A stretch of 32,298 nt of DNA, taken from contig WANO01000047.1 in the NCBI GenBank assembly GCA_015521765.1, forward strand, positions 1 through 32,298. The letters are read 5' to 3'. The position numbers and the translations under genes were made by a program. How positions within the stretch are numbered: the first letter of the stretch is position 1; each line of letters starts with the position of its first letter. The notes beneath the pieces are model-generated. The model did no database searches. It worked only from the letters and a program-made list of their open reading frames with translations, and had not been told where the DNA came from. This DNA is from Desulfurococcales archaeon. GTDB lineage: Archaea > Thermoproteota > Thermoprotei_A > Sulfolobales > AG1. Below, piece by piece: positions 16,541-24,886 of this stretch.

Positions 16541-17005
16541 ATGGCTCTAACCTCGTCATCACAGCCGAGGAAGCAGAGAAAGACGCTTAAGAATCTAAGC
16601 CTGCATCAGAGATGGCGGTTTCTTAACGCGAAGCTATCTAGAGAGCTTGCGAAGGATGTAGGTGTTAAAAGACTCCCGGTGCGGAAGGATGATGTGGTGA
16701 AAATATTGAGGGGTGACTGGAAGGGGCATGAGGGCAAGGTTGTTGAGGTTGATTTAAAGAGAATGAGGATACATGTTGAGGGGGTAACACTTAAGAAGGC
16801 TGATGGCACACCTGTATATTATCCCATACATCCATCGAACGTGATCATAACCAAGCTGGGAGAGGTTGATGATGTAAGGAGAAAGATTATTGAGAGGAGA
16901 AAACGATCTGGATCAGAGGAGCGTGAGGAAGAGAAGGAGGAAGAGAGTAGAGAAGATATGGAGAAGAATGAAGATTCTGGAGATGGAGGAGATAGACAAG
17001 AATAA
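16541..17005 (+). CDS. rpl24: Ribosomal protein L24 with acidic tail
   Basis: This KOW-domain protein has 154 residues: [30 protein letters not shown], then [25 protein letters not shown] (KOW), then [10 protein letters not shown]. About 30 C-terminal residues are almost only Glu, Arg, Lys, Asp and Gly, an extension beyond the common archaeal length of about 120-130 and probably disordered. ATG 16541 lies 6 nt after GGTG (16531-16534); GTG at 16532 is within it. Confidence 0.96.
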   Translation: MALTSSSQPRKQRKTLKNLSLHQRWRFLNAKLSRELAKDVGVKRLPVRKDDVVKILRGDWKGHEGKVVEVDLKRMRIHVEGVTLKKADGTPVYYPIHPSNVIITKLGEVDDVRRKIIERRKRSGSEEREEEKEEESREDMEKNEDSGDGGDRQE

Positions 17006-17012
17006 ATATATC
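17004..17012 (+). promoter_or_regulatory. Possible internal promoter before rps4e
   Basis: AAATATATC in the 41-nt AT-rich gap after rpl24 would predict a start near 17034, at the GGTGAT Shine-Dalgarno site of rps4e. It is weak evidence, based on position and composition only. Confidence 0.25.
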
Positions 17013-17046
17013 TCTAATTAAATTGATGTAATGTGGTGATTTTGAG

Positions 17047-17808
17047 TTGGCTAGGATGGGACAGAGAAGGCAGATGAAGAGACTCGCGGCGCCATGGTTT
17101 TATCCTATACTTAGGAAGGAGTATAAGTGGGTAGTTAAACCTCAGCCGGGACCCCATAGTATTGAGGCCTCTATACCTCTTCTCGTTCTAGTTAGGGACG
17201 TTATGGGTATAGCTGAAACGGGTAGAGAGGCGAGGAAGATAATATCTGAGGGCTTAATCAAGGTTGATGGCGTTGTTAGAAAGAGCTATAAGTATCCTGT
17301 TGGTTTTATGGATGTGATAGAGATCGTGTCTACTGGGGAGACATACAGGATCCTTCCTGACAACACTAAGTTTCTGAGAGTTCATAGGATAGATAAGGAT
17401 GAGGCGAGGCTAAAGCCTCTAAGAATAGAGAATAAAACTATAGTTAAGAATGGCTATCTACAGCTGAACCTGTATGGCGGATACAATGTTCTGATCAAGA
17501 CTTCATCACCCATAAAGCCGCCAGAGGACGTATATAAGACTCTCGACACTGTGGTTATATCTCTCGAAAATAAAAACGAGATCAAGGACCATATTAGGTT
17601 TGGCGAGAACGCTCTAGCCCTGGTGATTGGAGGCAATAACGTTGGTAGGTTAGGTAGGATCCTGAAGGTTCAGAAAGGTATGAGAAGATATAGAACAATA
17701 GTCACATTAAAGGATCTTAAGGGACACATGTTCCAAACAACAGTTGATAAGGTGTTCGTTATAGGATACGATAAGCCAGTTATCTCTCTTCCGGGTGAAA
17801 TGCTATGA
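17047..17808 (+). CDS. rps4e: Ribosomal protein S4e
   Basis: The 253-residue archaeal/eukaryotic protein contains an S4 domain (REARKIISEGLIKVDGVVRKSYKYPVGFMDVIEI), a central region and a C-terminal KOW segment (IGGNNVGRLGRILKV). The TTG start gives MARMGQRRQMKRLAAPWFYP, which matches the conserved N-terminus; ATG 17056 would lose three residues. GGTGATT precedes it. Its TGA overlaps the rpl5 ATG (ATGA), so the two are coupled. Confidence 0.97.
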   Translation: MARMGQRRQMKRLAAPWFYPILRKEYKWVVKPQPGPHSIEASIPLLVLVRDVMGIAETGREARKIISEGLIKVDGVVRKSYKYPVGFMDVIEIVSTGETYRILPDNTKFLRVHRIDKDEARLKPLRIENKTIVKNGYLQLNLYGGYNVLIKTSSPIKPPEDVYKTLDTVVISLENKNEIKDHIRFGENALALVIGGNNVGRLGRILKVQKGMRRYRTIVTLKDLKGHMFQTTVDKVFVIGYDKPVISLPGEML

Positions 17809-18452
17809 GTGCAGACGAGTCTGTCTCTAAGGAGAGGTCCTCTCTACTAGATCTTTTGGATGTAGACAGCATTAAATCCCTTAATAAAAGTATCTTTAGC
17901 TTCATACCGGAGGATAGGGTCAGCGATATTATAGCTAGATGGAAAAGCAACGTTATGCTTATACCATATATAGCTAAAGTTACAGTAAACATTGGTGTCG
18001 GTGAAAGTGGTGAGAAGCTTCAGAAAGCTGCAGAGTTGCTTGAAAGCTTAACTGGTTCCAAGCCTGTTTATAGAAGGGCTAAAAGAACGATCAGGGACTT
18101 TGGAATCAGGAAGGGAGAGAATATCGCTGTAATGGTTACTTTAAGAAAGGGCAAGGCAGAAGAGTTTCTGGAGAAAGTCTTTGAGGGTGTTGGTAGAAGG
18201 ATTAAGTACTCAAGCTTCGATATGTATGGCAACTTCTCTTTGGGTATAAGGGAGCATCTGGTTTTGCCTGGGACTAAATACGATCCTGAGATAGGTATAT
18301 TTGGAATGGATGTATCGGTAACTATAGAGAGGAAAGGATACAGGGTATTGAGGAGAAAGATAAAGAGATCATCGATACCCCGCAGACATAGGGTAGATAG
18401 GGACGAGGGAGCTCTCTTTTTAGCACTGAAATATAATTTAATATTAGAGTAG
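17805..18452 (+). CDS. rpl5: Ribosomal protein L5 with N-terminal extension
   Basis: The core starts near WKSNVMLIPYIAKVTVNIGVGESG and continues to DFGIRKGENIAVMVTLR, FDMYGNFSLGIREHL and the RSSIPRRHRV end, all typical for L5, which contacts 5S rRNA and P-site tRNA. At 215 residues it is about 30-35 longer than the usual archaeal form; the extra residues (1 to about 35) are Ser/Glu/Leu-rich. The ATG overlaps the rps4e stop, so the extension is likely translated, although an internal start cannot be excluded. Confidence 0.95.
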   Translation: MSADESVSKERSSLLDLLDVDSIKSLNKSIFSFIPEDRVSDIIARWKSNVMLIPYIAKVTVNIGVGESGEKLQKAAELLESLTGSKPVYRRAKRTIRDFGIRKGENIAVMVTLRKGKAEEFLEKVFEGVGRRIKYSSFDMYGNFSLGIREHLVLPGTKYDPEIGIFGMDVSVTIERKGYRVLRRKIKRSSIPRRHRVDRDEGALFLALKYNLILE

Positions 18453-18469
18453 GTGCGGGGTGATCATTG

Positions 18470-18634
18470 ATGGGCAAGTATAGACCAAGGAAAGAGAGGA
18501 AGCATGGCAGGGGTGTTCAGGTCTGTAGGAGATGCGGATCGAGAGACGCTGTAATCCAGAAATATAATCTATACTTCTGCAGACAGTGTTTTAGGGAGGT
18601 AGCCAGGTCTCTCGGCTTCAGGATCTACAGCTAG
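18470..18634 (+). CDS. rps14: Ribosomal protein S14 (zinc form)
   Basis: This 54-residue protein has four cysteines in the pattern C-R-R-C-G then FCRQCF, which bind one zinc. Flanking signs are [15 protein letters not shown] and the end [13 protein letters not shown], which is diagnostic of archaeal S14. GGTGATC precedes the ATG by 7 nt. It lies between rpl5 and rps8, as in other archaea, and is short enough to be missed by length-filtered gene callers. Confidence 0.97.
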   Translation: MGKYRPRKERKHGRGVQVCRRCGSRDAVIQKYNLYFCRQCFREVARSLGFRIYS

Positions 18635-18653
18635 CTCTAGAGGTGATGAATGG

Positions 18654-19055
18654 ATGACGCTTCTTGATCCATTAGCAAATGCTTTATCAGCAATAGTGAA
18701 CGCTGAGCGCAGGGGGCATAGCGAGGTTGTTGTTTATCCAGCATCGAAACTTATAGCTTTTACTTTAAGAACAATGCAGAAATACGGATATATCGGTGAG
18801 TTTGAGTATATTGATGATGGACGGTGGGGCAAGCTCAAGATACAGCTTTTAGGCAGGATTAATAAGGCTGGTGTTGTTAAGCCTAGGATATCGATCAAGT
18901 ATAGGGATCTCCAGAGAATGCCCAACTATATTAGGAGATATCTTCCCTCGAGAGATATAGGGATACTGATAATATCAACATCAAAAGGGGTTATGTCCCA
19001 CAGAGAGGCTTTAGAGCAGAGAATAGGCGGGGTATTGATAGCCTACGTATATTGA
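18654..19055 (+). CDS. rps8: Ribosomal protein S8
   Basis: The 133-residue protein has the S8 pattern: [30 protein letters not shown] at the start, [26 protein letters not shown] in the middle, and the C-terminal [31 protein letters not shown]. It binds the central domain of 16S rRNA and in many species controls its own operon. GGTGATGA precedes the ATG by 8 nt; an earlier ATG at 18646 is out of frame and stops at once. Confidence 0.97.
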   Translation: MTLLDPLANALSAIVNAERRGHSEVVVYPASKLIAFTLRTMQKYGYIGEFEYIDDGRWGKLKIQLLGRINKAGVVKPRISIKYRDLQRMPNYIRRYLPSRDIGILIISTSKGVMSHREALEQRIGGVLIAYVY

Positions 19056-19070
19056 GGATGGGTGGTTCGT

Positions 19071-19628
19071 ATGGGTAGAACAGCCAGATTCGTGGTTTTC
19101 TCAAATGAGGTTGAGGTCCCCGACAATGTCGATATTGAGATTCAGGGGAAGGTAGTCAAGGTTAAAGGGCCGAAAGGCGAGATAACTAAGGATTTCTCGC
19201 ATGCTAGAAATATAGTTATCAGTAAAGATGGTAATAAGGTGTATGTTAAGGCGTATATGGGTAGATCGAAGGATAAAGCCTTGGTCAATACAGTGGCGTC
19301 ACATATAAACAACATGATAGTTGGGGTAACTAAGGGATATAGATACTACCTGAAGATAGTATTTACGCACTTCCCTATGAATGTTTCTGTTGAGGGGGAT
19401 AAGGTAGTTATAAAAAGATTCCTTGGAGGACAAGATACTAGAGTAGCAAGGATCCTTCCAGGAGTGAAGGTAACTGTTAAGGATAGGGATGTGATTGTTG
19501 AGGGCATAGATATTGAGAAGGTCGGGCAGACGGCAGCTAATATTGAGCAGGCTGTGAGGGTTAAGGATAAAGATCGTAGAGTTTTTATCGATGGGATATA
19601 TATCTATAAGAAGGAGGTGATCCAGTAG
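19071..19628 (+). CDS. rpl6: Ribosomal protein L6
   Basis: This 185-residue protein has the two similar L6 domains: VEVPDNVDIEIQGKVVKVKGPKGE, then NMIVGVTKGYRYYLKIVFTHFPMNV, and the second-domain motif GIDIEKVGQTAANIEQAVRVKDKDRRVFIDGIY. It sits near the GTPase centre. ATG 19071 is 6 nt after GGTG at 19061-19064; the in-frame GTG at 19062 belongs to the Shine-Dalgarno site. It overlaps rpl32e by one base. Confidence 0.97.
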   Translation: MGRTARFVVFSNEVEVPDNVDIEIQGKVVKVKGPKGEITKDFSHARNIVISKDGNKVYVKAYMGRSKDKALVNTVASHINNMIVGVTKGYRYYLKIVFTHFPMNVSVEGDKVVIKRFLGGQDTRVARILPGVKVTVKDRDVIVEGIDIEKVGQTAANIEQAVRVKDKDRRVFIDGIYIYKKEVIQ

Positions 19629-20032
19629 TGTCTACCAGCGCGCTAGATAAGATTAAGTCCAGAAGAAAAATTCAGAAGAAAATATCGGAGAAGCTAAAGA
19701 TAACTTTTCTAAGGAATCTATGGTGGAAGTTCCCTAAATTCAAGAATAATCCAAAATGGGTTAAACCTAAGGGGAACGACAGCAAACTTAGATTAAAGCT
19801 GAAGGGCTATCCCCCAGTTGTTCAAGTTGGTTATAGAACAAGTAGGGATATCAGGTATCTTCACCCGTCGGGATATAAGCCGGTTATAGTAACCAATATA
19901 AGGGATCTAGATAATTTAAATCCCAGCGAACATATAATATATCTCAGCTCTAGGCTGGGGGGTAGAAAGAGGATTGCGATAATAAATGAGGCTAGATCAA
20001 GAGGGTTTAAAATAGCCAATGAGGTGGTTTAA
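19628..20032 (+). CDS. rpl32e: Ribosomal protein L32e
   Basis: The 134-residue archaeal/eukaryotic protein shows FLRNLWWKFPKFKNNPKWVKPKG, GYPPVVQVGYRTSRDIRYLHPSGY and SSRLGGRKRIAIINEARSRG, all typical of L32e. It is unrelated to bacterial L32. The GTG start shares one base with the rpl6 TAG, and a near-complete GGAGGTGATC site lies inside the rpl6 end. It precedes L19e as in other archaea. Confidence 0.97.
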   Translation: MSTSALDKIKSRRKIQKKISEKLKITFLRNLWWKFPKFKNNPKWVKPKGNDSKLRLKLKGYPPVVQVGYRTSRDIRYLHPSGYKPVIVTNIRDLDNLNPSEHIIYLSSRLGGRKRIAIINEARSRGFKIANEVV

Positions 20033-20034
20033 AT

Positions 20035-20490
20035 ATGGATCTTTCCGTGCAGAAGAGACTGGCCGCAGAGATACTAGGCGTAGGAGTAAACAATATAAAG
20101 TTTGATGAGGAGCGTATAGATCTTGTGCAAGAGGCATTTACAAGAGAGGATATTAGAGCACTGATAAAGGACGGGGTTATCTATTACGAGAAGCCGCATA
20201 GAAACAGTAGAGGCAGGATAAATAGGGTGAAAAGGCAGAAGAAGAAAGGTAGAAGGAGAGGGCATGGAAGCAGAAAAGGAAGTAAAGATGCTAGAGTGGA
20301 TTCAAGGAGAATGTGGATAAATAGGATAAGGAAAATAAGAAGATACCTAAAATATCTAAAAGACAACGATATCATAGATACAAGAACATACCGCATGCTA
20401 TATAGAAGAGCTAAAGGAGGAGCATTTAGGACGTTCGAGTCCCTTAAACACTATATGGAGACTGAGGGCATATTAAAGAGAAAGGAATAG
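20035..20490 (+). CDS. rpl19e: Ribosomal protein L19e
   Basis: This 151-residue, very basic, helical protein begins MDLSVQKRLAAEILGVG and contains RVKRQKKKGRRRGHGSRKG, then RRMWINRIRKIRRYLKYLKD and the YRMLYRRAKGGAFR segment, matching L19e. It spans the large subunit interface region and forms part of an inter-subunit bridge. GAGGTGG precedes the ATG, 2 nt after the rpl32e stop. Confidence 0.97.
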   Translation: MDLSVQKRLAAEILGVGVNNIKFDEERIDLVQEAFTREDIRALIKDGVIYYEKPHRNSRGRINRVKRQKKKGRRRGHGSRKGSKDARVDSRRMWINRIRKIRRYLKYLKDNDIIDTRTYRMLYRRAKGGAFRTFESLKHYMETEGILKRKE

Positions 20491-20505
20491 ATCTAGGTGA
20501 TATAT

Positions 20506-21126
20506 TTGGCTAGAGGAGCCGCATATAAGGTTCCAAGAAGGAGAAGGAGAGAGGGTAAAACAAACTATTATAGGAGATATAGGTATATTCTGTCCAGAGC
20601 AATAAGGCTTGTGGTTAGAAAAACAAACAAATACATAATTGTCCAAGTAATAAAGGCCACCCCTATAGGAGATGTCGTGATCGCATCGGCACACAGCAGG
20701 GAACTAGTTAAACTATTTGGGTGGACAGCCGGGACAAAGAACACCCCCGCAGCATACCTTACAGGATTTCTAGCAGGTATAAGGGCTAGATATATGGGCG
20801 TTGAGGAAGCAGTACTAGATATAGGTCTCCATACACCTACGAAAGGAGCCAAGATATTTGCTGTGGCTAAAGGCGCTATAGATTCGGGTCTCAAGATCCC
20901 GATTGATGAGGAGATGATCCCCTCTATAGATAGAATTAAAGGAGAAACTATAGCTGAGTACGCAAAGAGATTAAAGAATGAGGATCCTGAAAAGTATCAA
21001 AGACAATTTAGCTCCATTATTAAATCAGGGTTCGAGCCCGAGAAGCTTCCTGAGTTATTCGAGCGTGTGTATAAAGATATTATTCAGATAGCCAATAAAA
21101 TTGGATTAGAGGTGAAGGCGGCATGA
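20506..21126 (+). CDS. rpl18: Ribosomal protein L18
   Basis: The archaeal/eukaryotic L5-type L18 binds 5S rRNA. The TTG at 20506 gives [25 protein letters not shown], the conserved N-terminus, and lies 6 nt after GGTG (20496-20499); GTG at 20497 is inside that site. Further marks are [30 protein letters not shown] and [27 protein letters not shown]. It has 206 residues. Its TGA overlaps the rps5 ATG. Confidence 0.97.
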   Translation: MARGAAYKVPRRRRREGKTNYYRRYRYILSRAIRLVVRKTNKYIIVQVIKATPIGDVVIASAHSRELVKLFGWTAGTKNTPAAYLTGFLAGIRARYMGVEEAVLDIGLHTPTKGAKIFAVAKGAIDSGLKIPIDEEMIPSIDRIKGETIAEYAKRLKNEDPEKYQRQFSSIIKSGFEPEKLPELFERVYKDIIQIANKIGLEVKAA

Positions 21127-21773
21127 GCGGCTTCGCGACAGACTCGTCGGCACAGTCTTTGGAGGAGTGGGTTCCAAAAACCAAGCTGGGCTGGATGGTT
21201 AAAAATGGGAAGATAACCTCTATCAAAGAAATCTTTGACATGAACGCTATAATAAGGGAACCGCAGATAGTGGATTACTTGCTTGGACCAGAACTTGGGC
21301 ACGAGATAATAGATATCAATATGGTTCAAAAAATGACAGATGCAGGAAGAATCAACAGGTTCAGAGTAGTGGTTGTTTTGGGCAACCAAAACGGATATGT
21401 TGGCGTAGGCGTAGGAAAAGCTAGGCAGCTAAGAATGGCTATCGAGAAGGCAATAACAGATGCTAAGCTAAATATAACCCCGGTGAGGAGGGGATGCGGT
21501 AGCTGGGAGTGTGGGTGTCAGGAACCACACTCAGTGCCGTTCCAGGTGTTTGGCAAGTCAGGTAGTGTAGAGATCCTCATAAAGCCGGCACCAAAGGGCA
21601 CAGGTTTAGTGGCTGGGGATGTAGCCAAAGTTGTTTTAAGATATGCAGGAATAAAGGATGTGTGGACATGGAGCCGGGGCAAGACTTCAACAACAATTAA
21701 TTTCGCTTATGCCACGTTCAATGCGTTGAAGAACACTTATAAGTTCGTAACTGTAGCTGATTGGGCGAGGTGA
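21123..21773 (+). CDS. rps5: Ribosomal protein S5
   Basis: This 216-residue protein begins with an archaeal N-terminal region ([18 protein letters not shown]), then the double-stranded-RNA-like fold ([25 protein letters not shown]), a cysteine-bearing loop ([11 protein letters not shown]) and the C-terminal domain ([36 protein letters not shown]). It contributes to decoding accuracy. The start overlaps the end of rpl18 (ATGA), indicating coupling. Confidence 0.98.
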   Translation: MSGFATDSSAQSLEEWVPKTKLGWMVKNGKITSIKEIFDMNAIIREPQIVDYLLGPELGHEIIDINMVQKMTDAGRINRFRVVVVLGNQNGYVGVGVGKARQLRMAIEKAITDAKLNITPVRRGCGSWECGCQEPHSVPFQVFGKSGSVEILIKPAPKGTGLVAGDVAKVVLRYAGIKDVWTWSRGKTSTTINFAYATFNALKNTYKFVTVADWAR

Positions 21774-21779
21774 GAGGCT

Positions 21780-22256
21780 TTGGCTCTATATGGTATTATA
21801 AGGATTAGAGGCATTCCTGATACTCCACCTAAAGTAAGATATATATTAAGTCTCCTTAGACTCCATAAAAAGTTCCACGCCACGGTATACCCATCCTCGC
21901 TACCCGGCATTGATGGTATGCTGATTGAGGCGCAGCACTGGATCACTTGGGGAGAACTCGAGTACGACACGCTGTATAGACTCATATTATATAGGGGTAG
22001 AGCTCCAGGAAATAAGCGGGTTACCGATGAATATATAGCTAAGCTAACACCATATAAATCCATCAAGGAACTTGTTGACGCTTTATTCGCGGAGAAAGTG
22101 TATCTGCATAAGATCAGCAATATAGTTAAGCCAGTATTCAGGCTCCACCCTCCAAAGGGAGGGTTTAAAGGCTCCATAAAGAAACATTATAAAGATGGCG
22201 GAGAGCTGGGTTACAGGGGTAAAGATATAAATAAACTTATTTTGAGGATGATCTAG
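21780..22256 (+). CDS. rpl30: Ribosomal protein L30
   Basis: This archaeal/eukaryotic L7-type L30 of 158 residues shows YGIIRIRGIPDTPPKVRYILSLLRL, a short L30 core, then LTPYKSIKELVDALF and the C-terminal PVFRLHPPKGGFKGSIKKHY. It is longer than the bacterial 60-residue form, as expected. The start is TTG, 6 nt after the rps5 stop, preceded by GAGGTGAGAGG. It ends directly at the rpl15 ATG with no gap. Confidence 0.97.
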   Translation: MALYGIIRIRGIPDTPPKVRYILSLLRLHKKFHATVYPSSLPGIDGMLIEAQHWITWGELEYDTLYRLILYRGRAPGNKRVTDEYIAKLTPYKSIKELVDALFAEKVYLHKISNIVKPVFRLHPPKGGFKGSIKKHYKDGGELGYRGKDINKLILRMI

Positions 22257-22718
22257 ATGGTCGTTAGAAAAAGGAAGAAGTCGAGGAAGCTTAGGGGAAG
22301 AACAAGAACTATGGGTTGGGGAAGAATAGGTCAGCATAGGAAGTCGGGTAGCAGAGGAGGTGTTGGTGCTGTTGGATACCACAAGCATAAATGGATGTGG
22401 GTTATAAAGTACTTTCCGGACTGGTATGGTAAGAAGGGGTTCATCCCTAGAGGCTCTGAGTATCCGAGAAAGATTGACGCTATAAATATAAAAGATCTAT
22501 ACGAGCTGGTAGAAAAGCTAAAGCTAGACAACAAGCTTAAAGTCGAAGACAACAAGCCTGTTATCGATCTAACCCAGCTAGGGTACGATAAGCTGCTAGC
22601 TACAGGAAAAGCCGATAGACCCATAAAGGTAATAGTCAAGTACGCTAGCGAAAATGCTGTTAGGAAGATCGAGGCGGCAGGGGGAGAGGTCGTAGTTTTA
22701 TCTCAGGGGAAGAGCTAG
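22257..22718 (+). CDS. rpl15: Ribosomal protein L15
   Basis: The 153-residue protein has the basic Gly-rich N-terminus RGRTRTMGWGRIGQHRKSGSRGG, then HKHKWMWVIKYFPDWYGKKGF, and the C-terminal VIDLTQLGYDKLLATGK typical of archaeal L15. It is the last ribosomal gene of the cluster; secY and adenylate kinase genes, usual next neighbours in archaea, are not present and agmatinase follows after a promoter-bearing 128-nt gap. Confidence 0.97.
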   Translation: MVVRKRKKSRKLRGRTRTMGWGRIGQHRKSGSRGGVGAVGYHKHKWMWVIKYFPDWYGKKGFIPRGSEYPRKIDAINIKDLYELVEKLKLDNKLKVEDNKPVIDLTQLGYDKLLATGKADRPIKVIVKYASENAVRKIEAAGGEVVVLSQGKS

Positions 22719-22809
22719 GCGATAGGTCTATACTATTATTATTTCAATTATTCAGTCAACTACATTCTGTTTATAGTATAGCTATTTCTAATCATTTACC
22801 ACTATTATA

Positions 22810-22829
22810 ATATAAATATTATAAAAATA
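22810..22829 (+). promoter_or_regulatory. TATA region of the agmatinase gene
   Basis: Two overlapping candidate boxes (TATAAATA and TATAAAAATA) lie 18-37 nt before the ATG at 22847, predicting a leaderless or nearly leaderless transcript. No Shine-Dalgarno site is seen. Confidence 0.45.
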
Positions 22830-22846
22830 GGTTCAGGTTATCTAGA

Positions 22847-23749
22847 ATGGGAGATTATAGAGAGCTATATGTATCTAGAGGTAGCCAACTTTTTACGGGT
22901 TACGATTGGGATAGAGGGTCAACAGTATTCAGTTTTATAGGTATACCGTTTGATGGTACATCAAGCTATAGAAGCGGATCTAGATTCGCGCCATCAAGAA
23001 TACGCACTGCATCATACAATCTTGAGATGTTCAGCATAAGATCATCGGTCAACATGGAGAAAGTAGGTATATATGATGAAGGGGATATAGCGGTTGTATA
23101 TGGTGATCCTCTTAAGACTATAGGTATAATCGAGGATGTCTCAAGAGAGTTCTTCGGTGAAGGGAGAATACCTATATTTGTGGGGGGAGAACATATAGTT
23201 ACGCTCGGGATAGCTAAGGCTCTCCCAAGCAATACTGGAATAGTTGTTTTTGATGCCCACCTCGACCTCAGAGACGAGTATCTAGGATACAGATACAGTC
23301 ACGCATGCGTATTTAAACGTATACTGGAGCTGCGGGGTTCCGGCGCGATATTCTATATAGGATCGAGAGCGTTTACACCTGAAGAACTCAACACGGCGCT
23401 TTCAAACGACATTACGGTTTCAACAATAATAGATTTAAGGAGGAAGGGTTATAGATCTGTGGTTCGTGAATACGCAAGATGGAGTGAGAGATTCAGCAAC
23501 ATATATATATCGATCGATATAGATGCTTTAGATCCTTCGCAGGCTCCAGGAGTAAATACGCCTGAGCCTGATGGCATGATGCTTGGAGATCTCTTAGATA
23601 TGCTCTATGACATGATCGACGAAAGAGTAATAGGAATAGATATAGTAGAGGTTAACCCCCTTATAGACATTAGCGACATAACATCTATGGCCGCAGCCAA
23701 AATAATTATCGAAGCATCATCCTACATATATAAGAGAAAAAGGAAATAG
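22847..23749 (+). CDS. speB: Agmatinase (ureohydrolase family)
   Basis: The enzyme hydrolyses agmatine to putrescine and urea with two Mn ions. Metal motifs are GGEH, FDAHLDLR, SHACVF and SIDIDALDPSQAPG, all intact. Length is 300 residues, the usual size. Polyamines are abundant in thermophilic archaea. It lies alone after the ribosomal cluster and is convergent with the DHH gene, 13 nt away. The short first strand and the absence of an arginase-specific substrate loop favour agmatinase, but formiminoglutamase or arginase activity cannot be ruled out by eye. Confidence 0.87.
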   Translation: MGDYRELYVSRGSQLFTGYDWDRGSTVFSFIGIPFDGTSSYRSGSRFAPSRIRTASYNLEMFSIRSSVNMEKVGIYDEGDIAVVYGDPLKTIGIIEDVSREFFGEGRIPIFVGGEHIVTLGIAKALPSNTGIVVFDAHLDLRDEYLGYRYSHACVFKRILELRGSGAIFYIGSRAFTPEELNTALSNDITVSTIIDLRRKGYRSVVREYARWSERFSNIYISIDIDALDPSQAPGVNTPEPDGMMLGDLLDMLYDMIDERVIGIDIVEVNPLIDISDITSMAAAKIIIEASSYIYKRKRK

Positions 23750-23762
23750 CCACACTGGAAAG

Positions 23763-24761
23763 CTATCTAATTCTATTACATCCAACACTGAGTACAGCAT
23801 CTTCAACTTTCTTCATAGCGAAATTCAGTAGGGGTCTATATATTCGAAGCATATTGAAGAATCTAACGATCAATGGTAGCCTTATGAAGGCTCCTGCAGC
23901 AGGCTTGTGACCTCCGCCACCAAGCTTTATCGCTATAGCTCTTACATCGCATTTACTGGATCTAAAGCTTATAGCGCCGCTCCTATGTATAATAACAGCT
24001 ATATCGCTGTTTCTTTGGGTAATTAGATAGTGGGCGAGCTGGCTGGTACCTATCTCTCTATATCTTTTAACTACAGCAACGACTTTTACAGATCCAAATA
24101 CATACACCTTTGATTTATTCTTGTAGTACTCATATAGCTTTAGCTCCTTGTCAAAGAGATCTATAACGTATTTTCTTCCCCAATCCAAAACCTCATCTAT
24201 AGATGATGCCTTAATGAGCTTGGTAAGAACTATATACCTCCACGTGTCGCTCCTCCCCACACTAATTAGCCTATTGAGCCATGGGGATCTGGGATCATTG
24301 AATCTCCATAGATCAGCGCTACATACAGCGGACTCTAGATCACTATATATCTTATCCGAACCCTCAAGCACATTTATAACCACACCAGTAGCACATGTAG
24401 AAGTGTTCCTATAGAGCCTAACACCAACATCACGAACAGCTCTCTCCCACGAGTCGCTCCATATATGGTGGTCGAACCATTCAACATTAGCATTAACCTC
24501 CTCTACAGCTCTCTTAAGCATAATAACTATCTTATCAATTGTCGATGAATTGGGCGCTAAATCAATTATAGCTATACTCTCTAAATAGCCATTATATTTA
24601 TCGAGAACATATTCAAGGGCGTCAGGAAGGTCCTCGGGCTCGGTAAATATAACCTCATACCTATTTGGATCTTTAAGTCTCAGATACGAAGCCGCCCCTC
24701 CAACACCATCCAGATCAGTATGCGTTATAACTACACTAACCCTAGACCTTTCTTTATCCAT
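23763..24761 (-). CDS. DHH-family phosphoesterase (DHHA1 domain)
   Basis: Motifs run in the family order: ITHTDLDGVGG, IIDLAPN, EWFDHHIWSD (the DHH signature) and the C-terminal GGGHKPAAGAFI of DHHA1, which binds substrate. Related proteins include RecJ-like nucleases and nanoRNases; archaeal members such as GAN work with the replicative helicase. At about 332 residues this is the short nanoRNase/RecJ-like form. The ATG at 24761 fits a TATA box near 24784 for a leaderless message; TTG 24770 is an alternative. The AAA ATPase gene is upstream on the same strand. Confidence 0.85.
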   Translation of the reverse strand: MDKERSRVSVVITHTDLDGVGGAASYLRLKDPNRYEVIFTEPEDLPDALEYVLDKYNGYLESIAIIDLAPNSSTIDKIVIMLKRAVEEVNANVEWFDHHIWSDSWERAVRDVGVRLYRNTSTCATGVVINVLEGSDKIYSDLESAVCSADLWRFNDPRSPWLNRLISVGRSDTWRYIVLTKLIKASSIDEVLDWGRKYVIDLFDKELKLYEYYKNKSKVYVFGSVKVVAVVKRYREIGTSQLAHYLITQRNSDIAVIIHRSGAISFRSSKCDVRAIAIKLGGGGHKPAAGAFIRLPLIVRFFNMLRIYRPLLNFAMKKVEDAVLSVGCNRIR

Positions 24762-24886
24762 CTGAAACAACCACGGTCACTTTATTTGGACATTTGCGAT
24801 TGACACATGGCCACAATATAGCTAAGCATAAAAATAATACTATAAATCTTATAAATATAACGCTACAGAAATAGTAAAGATTATAT

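Noticed and set aside
18642-18648. GTGATGA as a possible C box of a second guide RNA
   Set aside because: No CTGA follows at the required spacing; it is the Shine-Dalgarno site of rps8.
20074-20396. Minus-strand hydrophobic, Leu/Phe-rich frames opposite rpl19e
   Set aside because: They are the antisense of Lys/Arg-rich codons; the apparent membrane helices are an artefact of the opposite strand.
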